A DNA stretch of 64,000 bases, taken from the NCBI RefSeq assembly GCF_964340395.1, contig NC_135560.1:9736098-9800097 (forward strand), given 5' to 3'. A model generated the notes under the pieces. The model was not told the DNA's origin. It searched no databases and worked only from the letters and a program-made list of their open reading frames with translations. Source of the stretch: Glandiceps talaboti. Lineage: Eukaryota > Hemichordata > Enteropneusta > Spengelidae. This document shows, in pieces, positions 22,499 to 35,361 of this stretch (the first letter of the stretch is position 1; each line of letters begins with the position of its first letter). The position numbers and the translations under genes are program-made.

Positions 22499-24990
22499 CT
22501 GTCAAATTAACAGAAAAATTGTATAGTTAAGTTGTAAAAAAAACACAGACCTACACTGAACATCACTCAAAAAGTTTATAAACCTCATTTCTGCAATAAA
22601 ATGAAGTTGCGTACTTGAAAGAGCCTCCATTATGGAAAGATGATTTATTTGACAACTGTTACTGTGCATTACAAATGCTTTTCGAAATGTAAAATTGCAG
22701 TCTTTGTAGATTAAACTAAAGTTGTCATAGCTTAGATAATAACTGATTGCCAGATTAGGGTAGCATACAGACATATGTTGGCACGGTTTAGTGCGATTCA
22801 TCTTTTATTTAGCTTATTTTGTGAAATGCTCATTCATTTGTCTGTTGAATAGTAACTGCCAACACCAGGCACTAAAAATTGTCTGAGTCCAGAACTCCTG
22901 GCGTTCACTAAGATCTATGGGATTAATGTGTCAATTACGACATGCCATTACAAACATAAATGTATTTTCCCATATCCAATATTTCCACCGCAGCCATTGT
23001 AATCGTATTGTGGTATCGTGTTGTGGAGACCGTAATATTTGGAGCAATACACGGCTATGGTTGACCACACTAGGCTGACTCAACATCAATTAATTAATGT
23101 AAAAAACCTGTAGCTCATCAATCATACTTCTTTTTTTTATAGAAATTAATTATCTAGTCGTCATCAGATGTCAGTCTACCTGTAAATGTTTTGTTACTGG
23201 TGGTGATGAAACAGACAGATAAAGAGATGTGCCTTGTTATCTGGACAGGACAGGTGGGTGAAATGACCTCCGACCTTTGGATGATATTCCGATGATGTAT
23301 CAATAGGGTTTATCTAACTGTTAACAGCGGGGCTACTTTGCTGAAGACTTAACTTTGCTTGAAATATTGCACATTGTGTTAACTCAGCATCAGCCAATAT
23401 TTACTCGCGTGACTTCTGAATTGATTTTGTGTCAGGCGTTAGTTCACATGGCATGCCCTACGTGCGAAAAGTTGAATAATACGGTCTGCCCTACATTATG
23501 TCTGGTCAAGGGTCCTAGACGGATATCGGTGGAAAGATGTCGCCGTTGATCACACAAAACTTACAAGTCTAAATGGTACATATTTTCAAATAGTTGACTT
23601 GCAACTAGATGGAACAGATAGTTTACACGTATTTTGCGCATGCAAAATTTGACAAAAAGTTTGTACACTGTGTATCAGTTTTAAAAAAACTTGGTAATGG
23701 TAACATCCCGAACACTTAGCGGACATCCCTGGAAACTGACTATAATATAAATACTAGATGTATCACTACTTGACATTCAACCTAGCGGATCAGCTGTTTG
23801 TACAGTTGATATAACAAGTTTGACTGCAGAAGCATCGTTCATCATCAATCAATGATTACTCTAACTGGAGCACAACAGAATTGCATCGATTCAGGTGTGT
23901 TACTTTTCCACCTTATAATTGGTGCAGAGACAACTTCAATAGGCAATCTGACCTCCCATTTTGACTCGCTATTACGTTCTAATAAGTCCGGATGTGAACC
24001 CTGGCTCCACCGCAGACACTACATTGAGTATAACATAATTGGTGTTGATAACATCTTAACCTATTGGCCCATTCATTCTATGGCTGCCCACTTTGATATC
24101 TCTTTTACCTGCATGTGGACAGGAGGTGAACAACGATGAGATCAAAGTTGTCCTTGCAGACTGCTGCTAAGGAAAAATGTATTTTGATGCCCAAAATGGT
24201 AAAACCACTTGTTCAAATATTGCTCTTTTTAAAAATAAACAACTTATAATATTGAAATGAAACAATCACTGATGAAAAAATTCCCATTTTCCTTGTGTTT
24301 TTTTCCAATATTTTCTTTACAAGCAGAAATAAATTTAATATTACTATACTTGTAGTTATTATCATTGAGATTCAAATAGAAAAAAGTTATCGTTTTATGT
24401 TTTGCAATATTTCTTATAATATGCAAACTTTGCAAAAAGTAGATGGATTCAAAATTGTCTGTGGTACATATCAGCAACTCGTATATATATAAATATAATT
24501 TTTTTGATAAATGAGAAGATTTGAGAGTGTGGCAGCTGTTTCGGTGAGTTGCTATGGTGTTTGCGCTAAAGACAGACTATGAGACATGTTACTTTGCCAT
24601 GGACCTACAACTCAATACCATTAACTTGGTGTATATAAGGAACAAATATTAAGTTATTTTTAATTGGTGGCCAATTTTCATAATTTGTTCGATACGAATA
24701 CCTATTAAAAAGTTGGTGTATTATTACATAGAGTTAACGGTGATGGCAACAAAAAAAAGGGGCTATCTGTAAAATTAGCACAATTTTCTATATATATCCA
24801 ATTTTCAGTTTGCGGTAGAGAACCCTGATGCAATGTGTTGGAACTGCTTAATACAACACTCTGCATACAGTCTATATTAGGGTGTACGTTTATACAAAAT
24901 TTAAAAATAGTTCAGCGTAAAATTTCTAAAATGTGGGGGGGGGGATGGTTGATTCACAGACTACACGATGACTGAACCTTATGATTTGAG
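22499..24990. other. upstream of the first recognised RCC1 exon, no feature seen
   Basis: AT-rich, with scattered short open frames of 60-100 codons, none with a recognisable domain or convincing splice pair. If the gene continues upstream this is intron. Confidence 0.4.
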
Positions 24991-25120
24991 AATGCAAGTG
25001 TGGTGTATTCGGTATTTGCAGAAGTGCTTGTTGTGTTTTCTGTGGCTGCACTTTCATGCGTGTAGCAAGTGAAAGTGCAGTAGAAAACCCAGCAAACCCG
25101 AGTACCCACACTTGCACTCA
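24991..25120. mobile_element. imperfect fold-back element
   Basis: AATGCAAGTGTGG on the left pairs with CCACACTTGCACT on the right. Internally TTTTCTGTGGCTGCACTTTCA pairs with TGAAAGTGCAGTAGAAAAC. It folds into an interrupted hairpin of about 130 nt and has no coding capacity. Confidence 0.55.
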
Positions 25121-25585
25121 CGCGACATGGGCTTCTGTTATTATTACATATGTTGATCAAAAACAGCAAACTTCCGTAAAAATTATATTATGCGATCACA
25201 TGCTTTTGTGTATTAGGAATGGTCGTTCGTCTCCTCATTTGCATATCATTTGCAAACAGGTATGCAGTAAATGTTTTCGGTATTGCACTGCAATACAAAA
25301 CCACACCGATGCAAGTAATCACTGGTACATTATGTAATAACAGCTAGTGCCACCTACCACAAGTAGACAATCTTGTACCGAGTTTTATCCATCATTAGAA
25401 ATATAGAAATTTGTTGAGAATAGTGGGCTTGCTCAAAATAACATTAAAAAAACTGGATATGAACCATTTTGGAATTTGATGATGTGTTCGACTAATGATA
25501 TACAGTTATTCTCTTTCTCAATAGTTTCCACACAACTTAAAATAAATTGTATACAGGTACCATTTGGACACGATAAACAATTAGA

Positions 25586-25940
25586 TGTTATACTCCAATA
25601 ATTTTCTTCATTCAGCCAGGGAAAATACTCATGACCTAAGGGTTGTCACTACTTGTGTACGTGTAGCAACTTGTAGTGACAACCCTTAGGTCATGAGTAT
25701 TTTCCAGCTGAATGAAGAAAACTATTGGAGAATAACATGATTATATCAGTGCCAGTAATATCAAAGAAAGAAAAACTGGTGAAAGTAATGGCAATTTTGA
25801 ACATGTTGACTCATATTTCAAACACAGCAGAACCTGTGACGTAGACACGCGTGGTCATCACATAGACAGGCGTTGTTGTGACGTAGAACGACCGAGTATA
25901 TATTCCATATTTTTTGTTCAACTTTGCTAGTGCATGAATA
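25586..25940. mobile_element. hairpin-headed element, family C, copy 1
   Basis: The first about 150 bp form a near-perfect hairpin. CTCATGACCTAAGGGTTGTC (left) and its complement (right) lie within arms of about 50 nt with a loop of about 20 nt, and TTCTTCATTCAGC lies outside. A unique 3' part follows with AAACACAGCAGAAC, two TGACGTAGA words (25837 and 25879), then TATATTCCATATTTTTTGTT. Copies at 44819 and 52345 share both parts. Confidence 0.75.
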
Positions 25941-26775
25941 ATTTCTACAAGTCTACATGTATTTTGTACAAATATGAATATTTACTTAATAATGTGTTGA
26001 CATGACTCCATTACATGGCCTTGTCTGATATTTTTTTGGTCAAATATTATTGGTATCTTTATCTGATGTGATGATAGCGTGAGGTGAAAATCTGGAGCAA
26101 GTACAGATAAGTGGTGTCATATTTAGAGTGTACCATGATATACTTTTTTGTTTGTTTTACCTGCCAGGTCAAGGCAGATAACTTGTGACACTAAACAGGC
26201 GATATCACATCATATAACTTAAAGCTAACCTAAGCTTACACCTTCGTATAAACCTTATTTTGTTAATTTTGTTGACTATTATTACTGTAGTTGATATATT
26301 TACTAGTTTGTTTTACCACCAAACACTTATTGCAGAAAATCCAATGAAGAAATATAGTTTCCGTTATAATAATAGATGCAATAAAGATTCTATTCTATTC
26401 TACTCTATTCCATAACTTGACACCTTCATCTTTTGTAATTTCCAAAGTTAGTATTCTTACAAGGCAATATTTACCAAGTCTAAATATCTAGACTACAGCT
26501 GCCATTTGAATGTTTGAACTCTACAAAAAGTTTAGTCTTGCGTTTGGTTCTCATTTGATCTCAAAGAATAAGTAATTCAATACTGTATTAGTCAAACTTC
26601 CTAGAATCTTGCTGATTTCCATCACTTTGGGCTGCATCTTGTTTATCATGTACTATATGTTTCCATTCTAAATTCTGGTTTAAATCATGGGATTGTGGAT
26701 GGAGAGATGCTGTTCCAAATATCCCTTGATCATATGGAGTCTGTTTGTATTGGTTTTACTTTGATAAACACATGC
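25941..26775. other. non-coding stretch, no feature seen
   Basis: AT-rich sequence with a short degenerate ATTCT run near 26385-26410. No gene or larger repeat was recognised. Confidence 0.4.
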
Positions 26776-26857
26776 ACGCACACACACACACACACACGCA
26801 CGCACGCATGCACACGCATGCATATATACACACACACATAAACATACACACACACAC

Positions 26858-26918
<61 letters not shown>

Positions 26919-26930
26919 CACACACACACA
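26776..26930. repeat. (CA)n microsatellite with CACG variants
   Basis: Interrupted ACACGCACGCATGCACACG words are followed by a pure (CA)n of about 60 bp. Open frames on both strands (Cys-Val and His-Thr runs) are repeat artefacts. Confidence 0.95.
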
Positions 26931-27427
26931 AAACTATGTTTGTGAGATGTTGATATAAGCTATAGGGTGGACTTTGGTACTCATGGCGGGAGCCATTTCT
27001 GATGACTTCCGTGATCTTACAGAGTACATTTTTGGGAACTTCCAATGTTTATACTGTCTTGCTCACAGAGTGGTTAGATTCACACAAAAGAGGCACCACT
27101 ATCCTCCACTTATGTAATCTACCACATCGAACAAAAATGATAGTTTTAGTTTGTGTATATATAAACTTAAGTAAACCAAGACCTCACTTTCCAGGGTAGT
27201 AAATTGGTCACAATGATGAAAGGATGAATTCACAGGGACCATACTATTAATAAGGTGGCCACAAAAATAACTGTTTTGATGAACTTAGGGATAATTCTTT
27301 ACTCCCTAATGGGATTATGGACCACAAACAGAGTCTGTTAAATAGTTTAATGATAAATACTCTAGAAGGATAATACTCAGTTATGAGGAAAGTTTGATGA
27401 TGGAAGTGTTTTTTTTTTGTTTAGTAG

Positions 27428-27762
27428 TTAAAGGTGCTCACCACTCCAGGAAATAGAGAAGAGACATTTTCATAAAACTATGGGTTCTGGAGAATCATAT
27501 CACATCACCTACCTTTACTCGATTTCAAAGAAACATCAAGTTGATCTTATGCCTTTGTAGGGTATCTTTGCTATGGGCTATTGCATCATGGGAGTCAGCA
27601 GAAATAATGTATTCATTAGTTGCACACTGAATATTCATGACTCCTGAGTGCTTACTACCATCAGCTTAAAACATCTCTCATGAATATTGAAATACTCTCC
27701 AGAACCAACACTTTATGAAAATGCCTTTATTTCCTGGAGGGGGAGGGGCGCTCTCCTTTTAA
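27428..27762. mobile_element. MITE, family B, copy 1
   Basis: It begins TTAAAGGTGCTCACCACTCC, AGGAAATAGAG and ACATTTTCATAAA. It ends with inverse complements (TTTATGAAAATGCC, TTTATTTCCTGGAG, CTCTCCTTTTAA). TTAA flanks both ends. The core at 27560-27603, containing CTTTGCTATGGGCTATTGCA, is identical to copy 2. Confidence 0.8.
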
Positions 27763-30700
27763 AACGTACCCGAATTCTCATGGTATTTTACCGAGTGTGT
27801 TCAACACCAAAATCATGGTCCAAGGTATTATGTACATCTATACAAGTTACCCCCTCAATCTTCATTACAAAGGTTCCAAAACCCAAACACTGTAATAGAA
27901 ATAATATTTCTATGCATTTTTGCACCTATTAACATTTCATTTGTGACAACACTTTCACCAGTATTCATATATTCATTAACTTTTTACTCAATAACATTGA
28001 CTTATATTATTAGGTGTTAGTCGTCAGGTACAATTGCATCTCACATTCATAACTTTATCTTCAAATATTCATAAAATTATGCTAAAACCTAATCGACACT
28101 GAGTTTGGCTTTAAAAGCTAAAACTGTTAATACAACAGGTCTTTCTGACTGTTAGTCTGTGTTATAATAAATACTAAAAGCATCACATACAGGAAATCAT
28201 ATCCTGCGATGACCATGAATTTTTAATGTCATCATTTCATTGCCACTGTCAACTATTCTCTCATAAATTTGATCAAATTGTGGAGTAAGAGGCGACAGCC
28301 TTGTAACTCTCAATAATTAATGAACGTTATGATTGATAATGTGATAAAGTTCTCGACAATATTTCAAGTTCATTACTGCACCTTTCCTGTTTCTGTGAAA
28401 TAAATATTTCATGTCAGAATTTGGAGTTTGAGTTTTTCTGTGTTCTAGATAGCAAAGAATTAGGTATACAGAGGCAGAAATCAGATCAAAATTAACTGTT
28501 TATATTGTTTCTCCTCTTTTGGGGGGTGGGGGGTGAGGGAGGGGATGTGCTGTCAAAGCTAAATTACAGAAATATTCAAAAGGAGATTTCGCTTAATCAA
28601 ATACTGTCCTCAAACAACATAAATGTAAAAAAAAAAATTGTGAAGTCAACTCAGTCATTGGTTAATTTTCAGTGATATTTGTTAGTTAGTTTCAGAGTCA
28701 TTTGTGATTTTCATTCTAAAAGATGTCTGCATCAAATTAGTTCACATTCTAGTTGTCGCTGTACCTAATTACTATAACTATTTGCAATGGACTTGACACT
28801 TTGTTCGGCTTGTATTTCCTCTGACAGACATAACTGTCATTATTAATACCAGATAACTATTTACATTCACTGCCTTTTTGAAAACATTTTTCCCCATGAA
28901 TATCCATGGATAACATAGCATTTATCTGTATATGACAAGCAGTGTCAAATGTAACGATGCAATATCACATCATATATTGAAATCAAATCCAATATCAACG
29001 ATTACAACATTCTGATAAAAGACTTTCAAAAAAAAAAAAAAAAAAGACATCACAAAAAAGTAATGATTATCCTAAACTTGCAATGATTTGAATGAACTTT
29101 CCGAGTCAAATTAATGTGTATGAAAATGAATGGCATCTGTAAAATTGCACAAATCAGTAAAGATTATCTTGATTTCTCTATCTGATCTTTTGAGACGCGT
29201 TGTAAATGGTGGGGTAAATTGAAGAGGTGGATGGCACAGGATCTATTGTCAACTTTTTGTATTATGAAAGCCACGGAACAATATGAAAAAATTAGCGATT
29301 GTGATTATTATATGAGGTGATGCCACAGAGAGATTGCAGTAATTTGAAAATAAAATTGGCATGCTGATCTCGCAGAATATGATATTGTTAAGTCATGTCA
29401 ATTATTTGTAGCATTTCAATATACAGGTAGGAACCTAATTGACATCACTATAAATTGCTACATTTACACTTTTTCTGTTCGCCCTTTGTTGAGGTAACTA
29501 GTATTTGAAATATTAATAATATGTGGTTACAGGCTCCATACACAAATATATATAAGGCTTTTATTATGAAGCCACAAGATGTCATACCACCTCAAAGATT
29601 TCAATGGCTTTGTAGGCTGCAGTTTAAAAGTTAAATGACGACTTAAATCGACAAATTTCATTTTGGGGGGAAGGTTAATTTTGAGAATCACATTGATGTG
29701 GTGGTTGGCTGACAGTTTGTTTTTTTTTGCTATCAGCAAGGCTGTGAGAAGTGATTTATATAGGTGGGATAAAGGTTAACGCATCCAACTTGAAAAGAAA
29801 AGACAATCTAAGCACTACCACTAAAGCAAATAGAGACATCAGAACAAGCTAAAAAGCAGTGAACCCTTCCCACATCAATTTTATCTAGTGTTTGTTGAAA
29901 ACAAGAAGTCAAGGAGCTTGCGTGATAGCAGCTGACATTAGCTGGCTACCTTTGAACTGAGAATTGTGTAATAAAAGTCCTCATTCCATTCGTGGCATTG
30001 TGTTTACCTGATTACTAACTGACACTCGCTACAGACCTATTCATCACTACAAAAAAAAAAAACCACACGGCAATATATCTAGTTTACTGGCAGACTAACG
30101 CTTATTTCTCATCAAAGTTTAATTTTGGGATGATGGTCACTAAGATACACTGATTCCAGCAGGCATTTCCCTAAAACAGGATGTCAACAGTTTAATACAA
30201 ACGGGGCACAGAATACTCCGTTCTTTAACACTGCCTGCTAATATGCTGCCAAATGAAATCAACATCAATTTGTCACTTGCAGGAAATGAACACCGGAAAA
30301 TATGAAGCTGAGATGAACATGGTACAGTTATGACAGGTCGGATGGTCTAAAACAGTCATCCATAACCATTCCAAAGTAATAACGCCTGGAAATCTAACAA
30401 TAAAGCGCTGACCTATGCTCATTAGCGACCTCCTGAGTTTAAGACCAGCAGTTTCAATCAGTTATTTTTCATGTCATGGAGGTACATAAATGTTCTCAAC
30501 TTAATATCAAAAACTGAACTATAAACGGGCTGTTTATTAGCCTACAGTGTATTTAATAAAAATATCATTTTGCTTCTCTCACCTGTGGAGACCTTTGCCA
30601 TGACTCGCAGAACACCTAAAAGCTACTAAATCAGTATGCCATGTATTTGCTTATTAAGTACACCAAATGATGTCTGAAAAATCATAGCACGGAAAGTGGT

Positions 30701-30982
30701 TGCCAATGGCAGCGGTGTCTGTGATTGAAGTTTAATATTGAAGGGTCATAAAAACTTGACTTGTGACTGCATTTCATCACAGCTAGGTCAAAAGCTGTCA
30801 AATACGGTGACACTGATGAATGAGATGTGGTTCACGGGCTGAAATCACAAACAAGTGTCCCTGCATCTGTTCATATGCTACATGATAGATGGAACTTATG
30901 GATACAGGTTCCTGTCATTATCTCTACTACTTCCCGTAATGCCGCCAACAAATTCCCACAGAATTACTTGACAGTAATAACA
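27763..30982. other. non-coding stretch
   Basis: No gene recognised. It contains a G-rich run at 28521-28544 (possible quadruplex) and a poly-A tract near 29028-29045. A minus-strand segment near 30592-30624 has a good donor (CACAG|GTGAGAG) but only 11 open codons before a stop. Confidence 0.4.
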
Positions 30983-31790
30983 ATGCCCCACCTCCTTCTG
31001 CCTCTACGAAACAAATTAGTAATAACAATTCCCCACCCCTCCTGCCTGAGACAAATTAGTAATAACAATTCCCCACCCCCTCCTGCCTGAGACAAATTAG
31101 TAATAACATTCCCCACCCCCTACTGCCTGAGACAAATTAGTAATAACAATTCCCCACCCCCTCCTGCCTGAGACAAATTAGTAATAACAATTCCCCACCC
31201 CTCCTGCCTGAGACAAATTAGTAATAACAATTCCCCACCCCCTCCTGCCTGAGACAAATTAGTAATAACAATTCCCCACCCCCTCCTGCCTGAGACAAAT
31301 TAGTAATAACAATTCCCCACCCCTCCTGCCTGAGACAAATTAGTAATAACAATGTCCCACCCCTCCTGCCTGAGACAAATTAGTAATAACAATTCCCCAC
31401 CCCTCCTGCCTGAGACAAATTAGTAATAACAATTCCCCACCCCCTCCTGCCTGAGACAAATTAGTAATAACAATTCCCCACCCCTCCTGCCTGAGACAAA
31501 TCAGTAATAACAATTCCCCACCCCTCCTGCCTGAGACAAATTAGTAATAACAATGTCCCACCCCTCCTGCCTGAGACAAATTAGTAATAACAATTCCCCA
31601 CCCCCTCCTGCCTGAGACAAATTAGTAATAACAATTCCCCACCCCCTCCTGCCTGAGACAAATTAGTAATAACAATTCCCCACCCCTCCTGCCTGAGACA
31701 AATCAGTAATAACAATTCCCCACCCCTCCTGCCTGAGACAAATTAGTAATAACAATGCCCCACCCCTCCTGCCTGGGACAAATTAGTAAT
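30983..31790. repeat. 40/41-bp C-rich tandem array
   Basis: About 20 copies of a unit containing ATTAGTAATAACAATTCCCC and ACCCC(C)TCCTGCCTGAGACA. Length alternates between 40 and 41 bp with the number of Cs, and a few copies carry ATGTCCC or ATGCCCC. Copies are very similar, indicating recent expansion. The C-rich strand has regularly spaced C4-C5 runs. Confidence 0.95.
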
Positions 31791-31794
31791 AATG

Positions 31795-33895
31795 TCATAT
31801 CTTTACCATTGGTAAAACTAATTTCATGATAAACATCGAAAGGAATGTGAGAAGGAAAGAGAAAATATCAAACCTTCCAATCGTATGTTTGATAATCTTA
31901 CTTCTGTAAAAACATAGTATAGTAACACTTCTTTTTGTACTCAGTGAAGAACATAAATCTATTGAATCCATTTTCAAATTTTGGGGAATTTTTATGGAAT
32001 CTTCTTCAATTAAAATAAATTTTTGGGTAATTTGTCTGTAGCCTTTTTTTTTTTTTTTTTTTTTGGCAAAATTTGAAATGTGAGAAAATATCTCCAGACA
32101 AGTGTTGTGTACCCAATTTTCAAATCAATGCAATGTATGGCAGATCAACTGATTTCACTAAAAAATCATTTTTTTTTGAAAATAAAGTATTCCATGAAAA
32201 ATTTCAGATGATTTAGGTATACAGCAAAAGATTAAAGATACAATGTTATCTTGCAGAGGGCAGTAGACAGAGACAATCATGTCACTGCAGATCTTCCTTG
32301 AAGAATTAAGAATTCTGAACCTGACTCAGACACTTTGAACATGTTGAATATTGAAAGTGATTCAGTGGCATGGCAGGATCTAAGAGCTGGCTGAGGGCAG
32401 TAAATAGCATGATCAAATGAGAAAGTACAAAGTACACTCGAAACAGCAAAGTTTCTGTATTTGATGAATACACATTTCGGCTAATTAGATACTGCATATA
32501 CTTATAACGGAGAATTGAACACGAAAAGAGCCTTGCCAATGTCATATTTGATCAATATTTGCATACTTCCTGCGTCAGTTCCATTAGGTGACTTTCCCAG
32601 TGAACTTGTCTGTTTCCAACACACACATGTATATATACACTCTTTATGCTTGTATGAATCTCTGAGTTGTATTGGAATTATCAATGGTTTTTACTTGTCA
32701 CTCTATTTTTCCACATCACTATCTAACAGCTCAGCAAGGCATGGCAAAGTAGTTAGAGGGGTAGTTAGGTCACTCACAGATACAACTTCCTGTGGAGTTC
32801 ACCTTGTACTTGAAATGCATTTCTTTTCATCCCTTAAAACATTCTTTCCAGGTTTTACAGTAATCTTTCATACAATGTGTCAATTTAGAACTTTTAGCTG
32901 TTAGGTTTGACACGGCTTGCTGACCCAAACATTGTGTGTGTATGACCACCTTAGAGTAGAAATGTGTTTTTTTTAAAAGCATACAAAATATGAAGGGAGA
33001 GTGAATTATGCTTTCAAGCAGAGTAATTACGAATTGCTTTTATAGGGTGAATATGGAAGCTTGTTTGTCGAGTACTTAGGAAGAGATACATGTACACAAT
33101 TCACGGTCAAATATACATAAATATGCAATTTTCTTTGCCTCACTTTCCTGAATTGTATATAGAAAGACACATTTTTTTCTCATTTTTGTCCTTCAAAGCA
33201 TTCATATCTGTTAATACATGTACACAGAGAAAAACAGTGAGGAGAGAGTAACAGGAAGTCTGTGATAAATACAGCGGTTTCAAGCTAGTACCCACAGGAA
33301 CGGTATAATTGTACACAAAATGGTCATATTTTTTTGCAAACATTGAACAGTGTGTCGTTTTCTAAGAGTACAGCATTTAGGTACGACTAATGACTAATGT
33401 TCTGGTTTTCAGCTAGCGGCAGGGCCTCCGAGGACTGACAAAGACACATCTACCACTCGCCACTTATTTCTTTGTTAGCATACTAATAGTCATGTCATAC
33501 ATGTCAAATGTCACTCAATAATAAGGCACAGAAACAGTAATAATCCTGTATTTATCTTTTAAAGTTGTAGCCTTTTTCACTTTCCACCCACCTACAAAAC
33601 TGCTTGACTCTAATAGATCGTCTATGCTAACAAACCAATGTTCACTTTTTATGCCTTTTGAGAGCATTTCTGTGTATGTAACAATCCATGTTTGTGGATG
33701 CTAGCTGGTTACAGTGTTTATCATACAGTGTTTATTTTCAGAAAACATTATTTATGACCATGTCACTATGTGGAAGTGAGGTGGTGTTATCGTAAAGTGA
33801 GGTCACACAGGCAAAAATATTGTTTTCCTTAGAATAAGTACTATTTTCAGATTACACAGACGTACTCAGTGATATTACTTGGGGTGGTGTTATCT
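31795..33895. other. non-coding stretch, no feature seen
   Basis: AT-rich sequence with a T-tract at about 32046-32064. The 129-codon + strand frame at 32515-32904 has no recognisable domain and no gene context. Confidence 0.4.
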
Positions 33896-34364
33896 TTAGG
33901 GGCGTCATCGAAATCAAAAGCATCGTAATTACGCGTCGCTACGAGTAAAGACTAGTAACTACTAGTAGCTACGATGTACTACGAGAAACGGGAGATAATG
34001 AGGTGTGCAGGTTCATGAATAACTGACAATAGATAATAAGTTTACATTTCTTTGTTTCCCTTAACGATGTCGTCTTTACGCGTAGATACACGTAATTTTT
34101 TATCGCCAACACACAATAGATAGTGATTCTCACCTTCCATGTTTCCAATGATGACATCGTCTTCTATCGTAGTTGATCGTAGTTTGACATAATTTTCGAT
34201 CGTCAAAGAAAACCACGTACTCAGCCAGTAATGTGCTGATGAAACTAGTACTGCACATGTTTTTATGAGTGCAAGTTCATGGGCGATATTCATTAAAAAA
34301 AAACAATAAGATATGCACGAAATCAAAGTTTCAATATTCAGTACAAACTAACAGTACAACTTAC

Positions 34365-34385
34365 AAGCTCACGCTTGGCGGCCAT
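34365..34385 (-). CDS. candidate first coding exon (7 codons) inside TIR element
   Basis: On the minus strand CTACCATGGCC gives a good initiation context. Seven codons follow (MAAKREL) before a consensus donor GTAAGT at 34364-34359, leaving in phase 0. It lies on the same strand as the RCC1-type gene and could be its first exon. It could equally be the first exon of a gene once carried by the transposon. No intermediate exon was found to decide between them. Confidence 0.35.
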
Positions 34386-34394
34386 GGTAGGGCC

Positions 34395-34440
34395 AAGAAA
34401 TGCTGTTGAATTTCCGGGTTGCGGAAGTGCAGTTTTGACT
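34395..34440 (-). promoter_or_regulatory. candidate promoter with paired ETS-type sites
   Basis: On the minus strand GCACTTCCGCAACCCGGAAA places an ACTTCCG and a CCGGAAAT word 5 nt apart, about 20-50 nt upstream of the ATG at 34385. This is the layout of many TATA-less housekeeping promoters. The surrounding 34.4-34.7 kb is richer in CpG than the neighbourhood. Confidence 0.35.
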
Positions 34441-35361
34441 TTTATATCATCGAATAACGGGATTTGTTTTATATATTCTAAAACAACAACTAATTTTTTA
34501 TGTTTCTCAGTACAGTAACATTCCTAAATGATGGGGTTGAGTTGAGAAATCGCAATGTTCGGCAACACGTGGCGTGATGCATGATGTCGGTAGATATATA
34601 AACATAGAGACGCAAGTGATGAACGTATTCAGTTATTCGTAGCCCGAAATTTCGTTATATAAATGAAGTTTTTCCTCAAAATTTTGAAGAAACAAAACGT
34701 TTTTAGGTGACTTCTAAATCAATCAAATCAAACGATATATTAATGCGAGACAAGCTTTAGTTTTTAATTTGTTTTTGTGGACAATGTTCGATTTCGACTG
34801 ACGAATCCTGCGACTAGAATCTAACACGATCAATGCACCGTTCAGCAGCCAGACGAAAATGGTCGACATGTTTGTTGACCAGCCGAGAAGTGCATAAGGA
34901 ACTTGTGAGGCAGTCCGAATAAATAGATGTAAAATCCGACGTTTCGAATAAAAATTCTTCTTCAAGGTATTTTTAGGCAAGACATATTAGGTAAACATCT
35001 AAATATATCTGAAACACTTAGTTGACTTACTAGCCGACTGTACGAATGCCATAGAACTTAGAAGGCATCGAATGAATAACATTGAAAAAAGTAAGCGTGA
35101 AACTGATTTGCGCACAGGAAAGAAAATCTTTTTGTTTCGTTATTTTTTTCACGATGAAGACTACGCGTAAATGGTCGTAGTTTGGGCTCATGAATAACGG
35201 ACAATAGGTGTTTACTTTTTATTGTCTACAACCTAAAGTACATGAATATGCGTTGAGACTTATGAATATTCACCGTAGTACATCGTAACTACTAGTAGTT
35301 ACTAGTCTTTACTCGTAGCGACGCGTAATTACGATGCTTTTGATTTCGATGTCGTCCCTTA

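Larger units (their letters stand above)
33896..35361. mobile_element. 1,460-bp TIR element with TTA target duplication (Harbinger-like)
   Basis: TTA at 33896-33898 and 35359-35361 flanks 85-bp terminal inverted repeats (33899-33983 and 35274-35358). I see three mismatches in the 85 bp. The outer ends are GGGGCGTCATCGAAATC and GGGACGACATCGAAATC. The inner TIR carries ACTAGTAACTACTAGTAG, part of a perfect palindrome in the right copy. A 3-bp TWA duplication with ends starting GGG is the habit of the PIF/Harbinger superfamily, so that assignment is inference. No transposase domain is visible, so the copy is non-autonomous or internally deleted. It encloses the candidate promoter and first exon at 34365-34440. 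Confidence 0.75.

Noticed and set aside
23180-23270. Possible upstream RCC1 exon on the minus strand ending ACATTTACAG|GTAGAC in the right phase
   Set aside because: The peptide (ISLSVCFITTSNKTFT) lacks the CGxxH core, its spacing to the next WG is off by one residue, and no convincing acceptor precedes it.
30592-30624. Possible minus-strand exon with a good GTGAGAG donor
   Set aside because: Only 11 open codons in the needed phase before a stop, with no RCC1-like residues.
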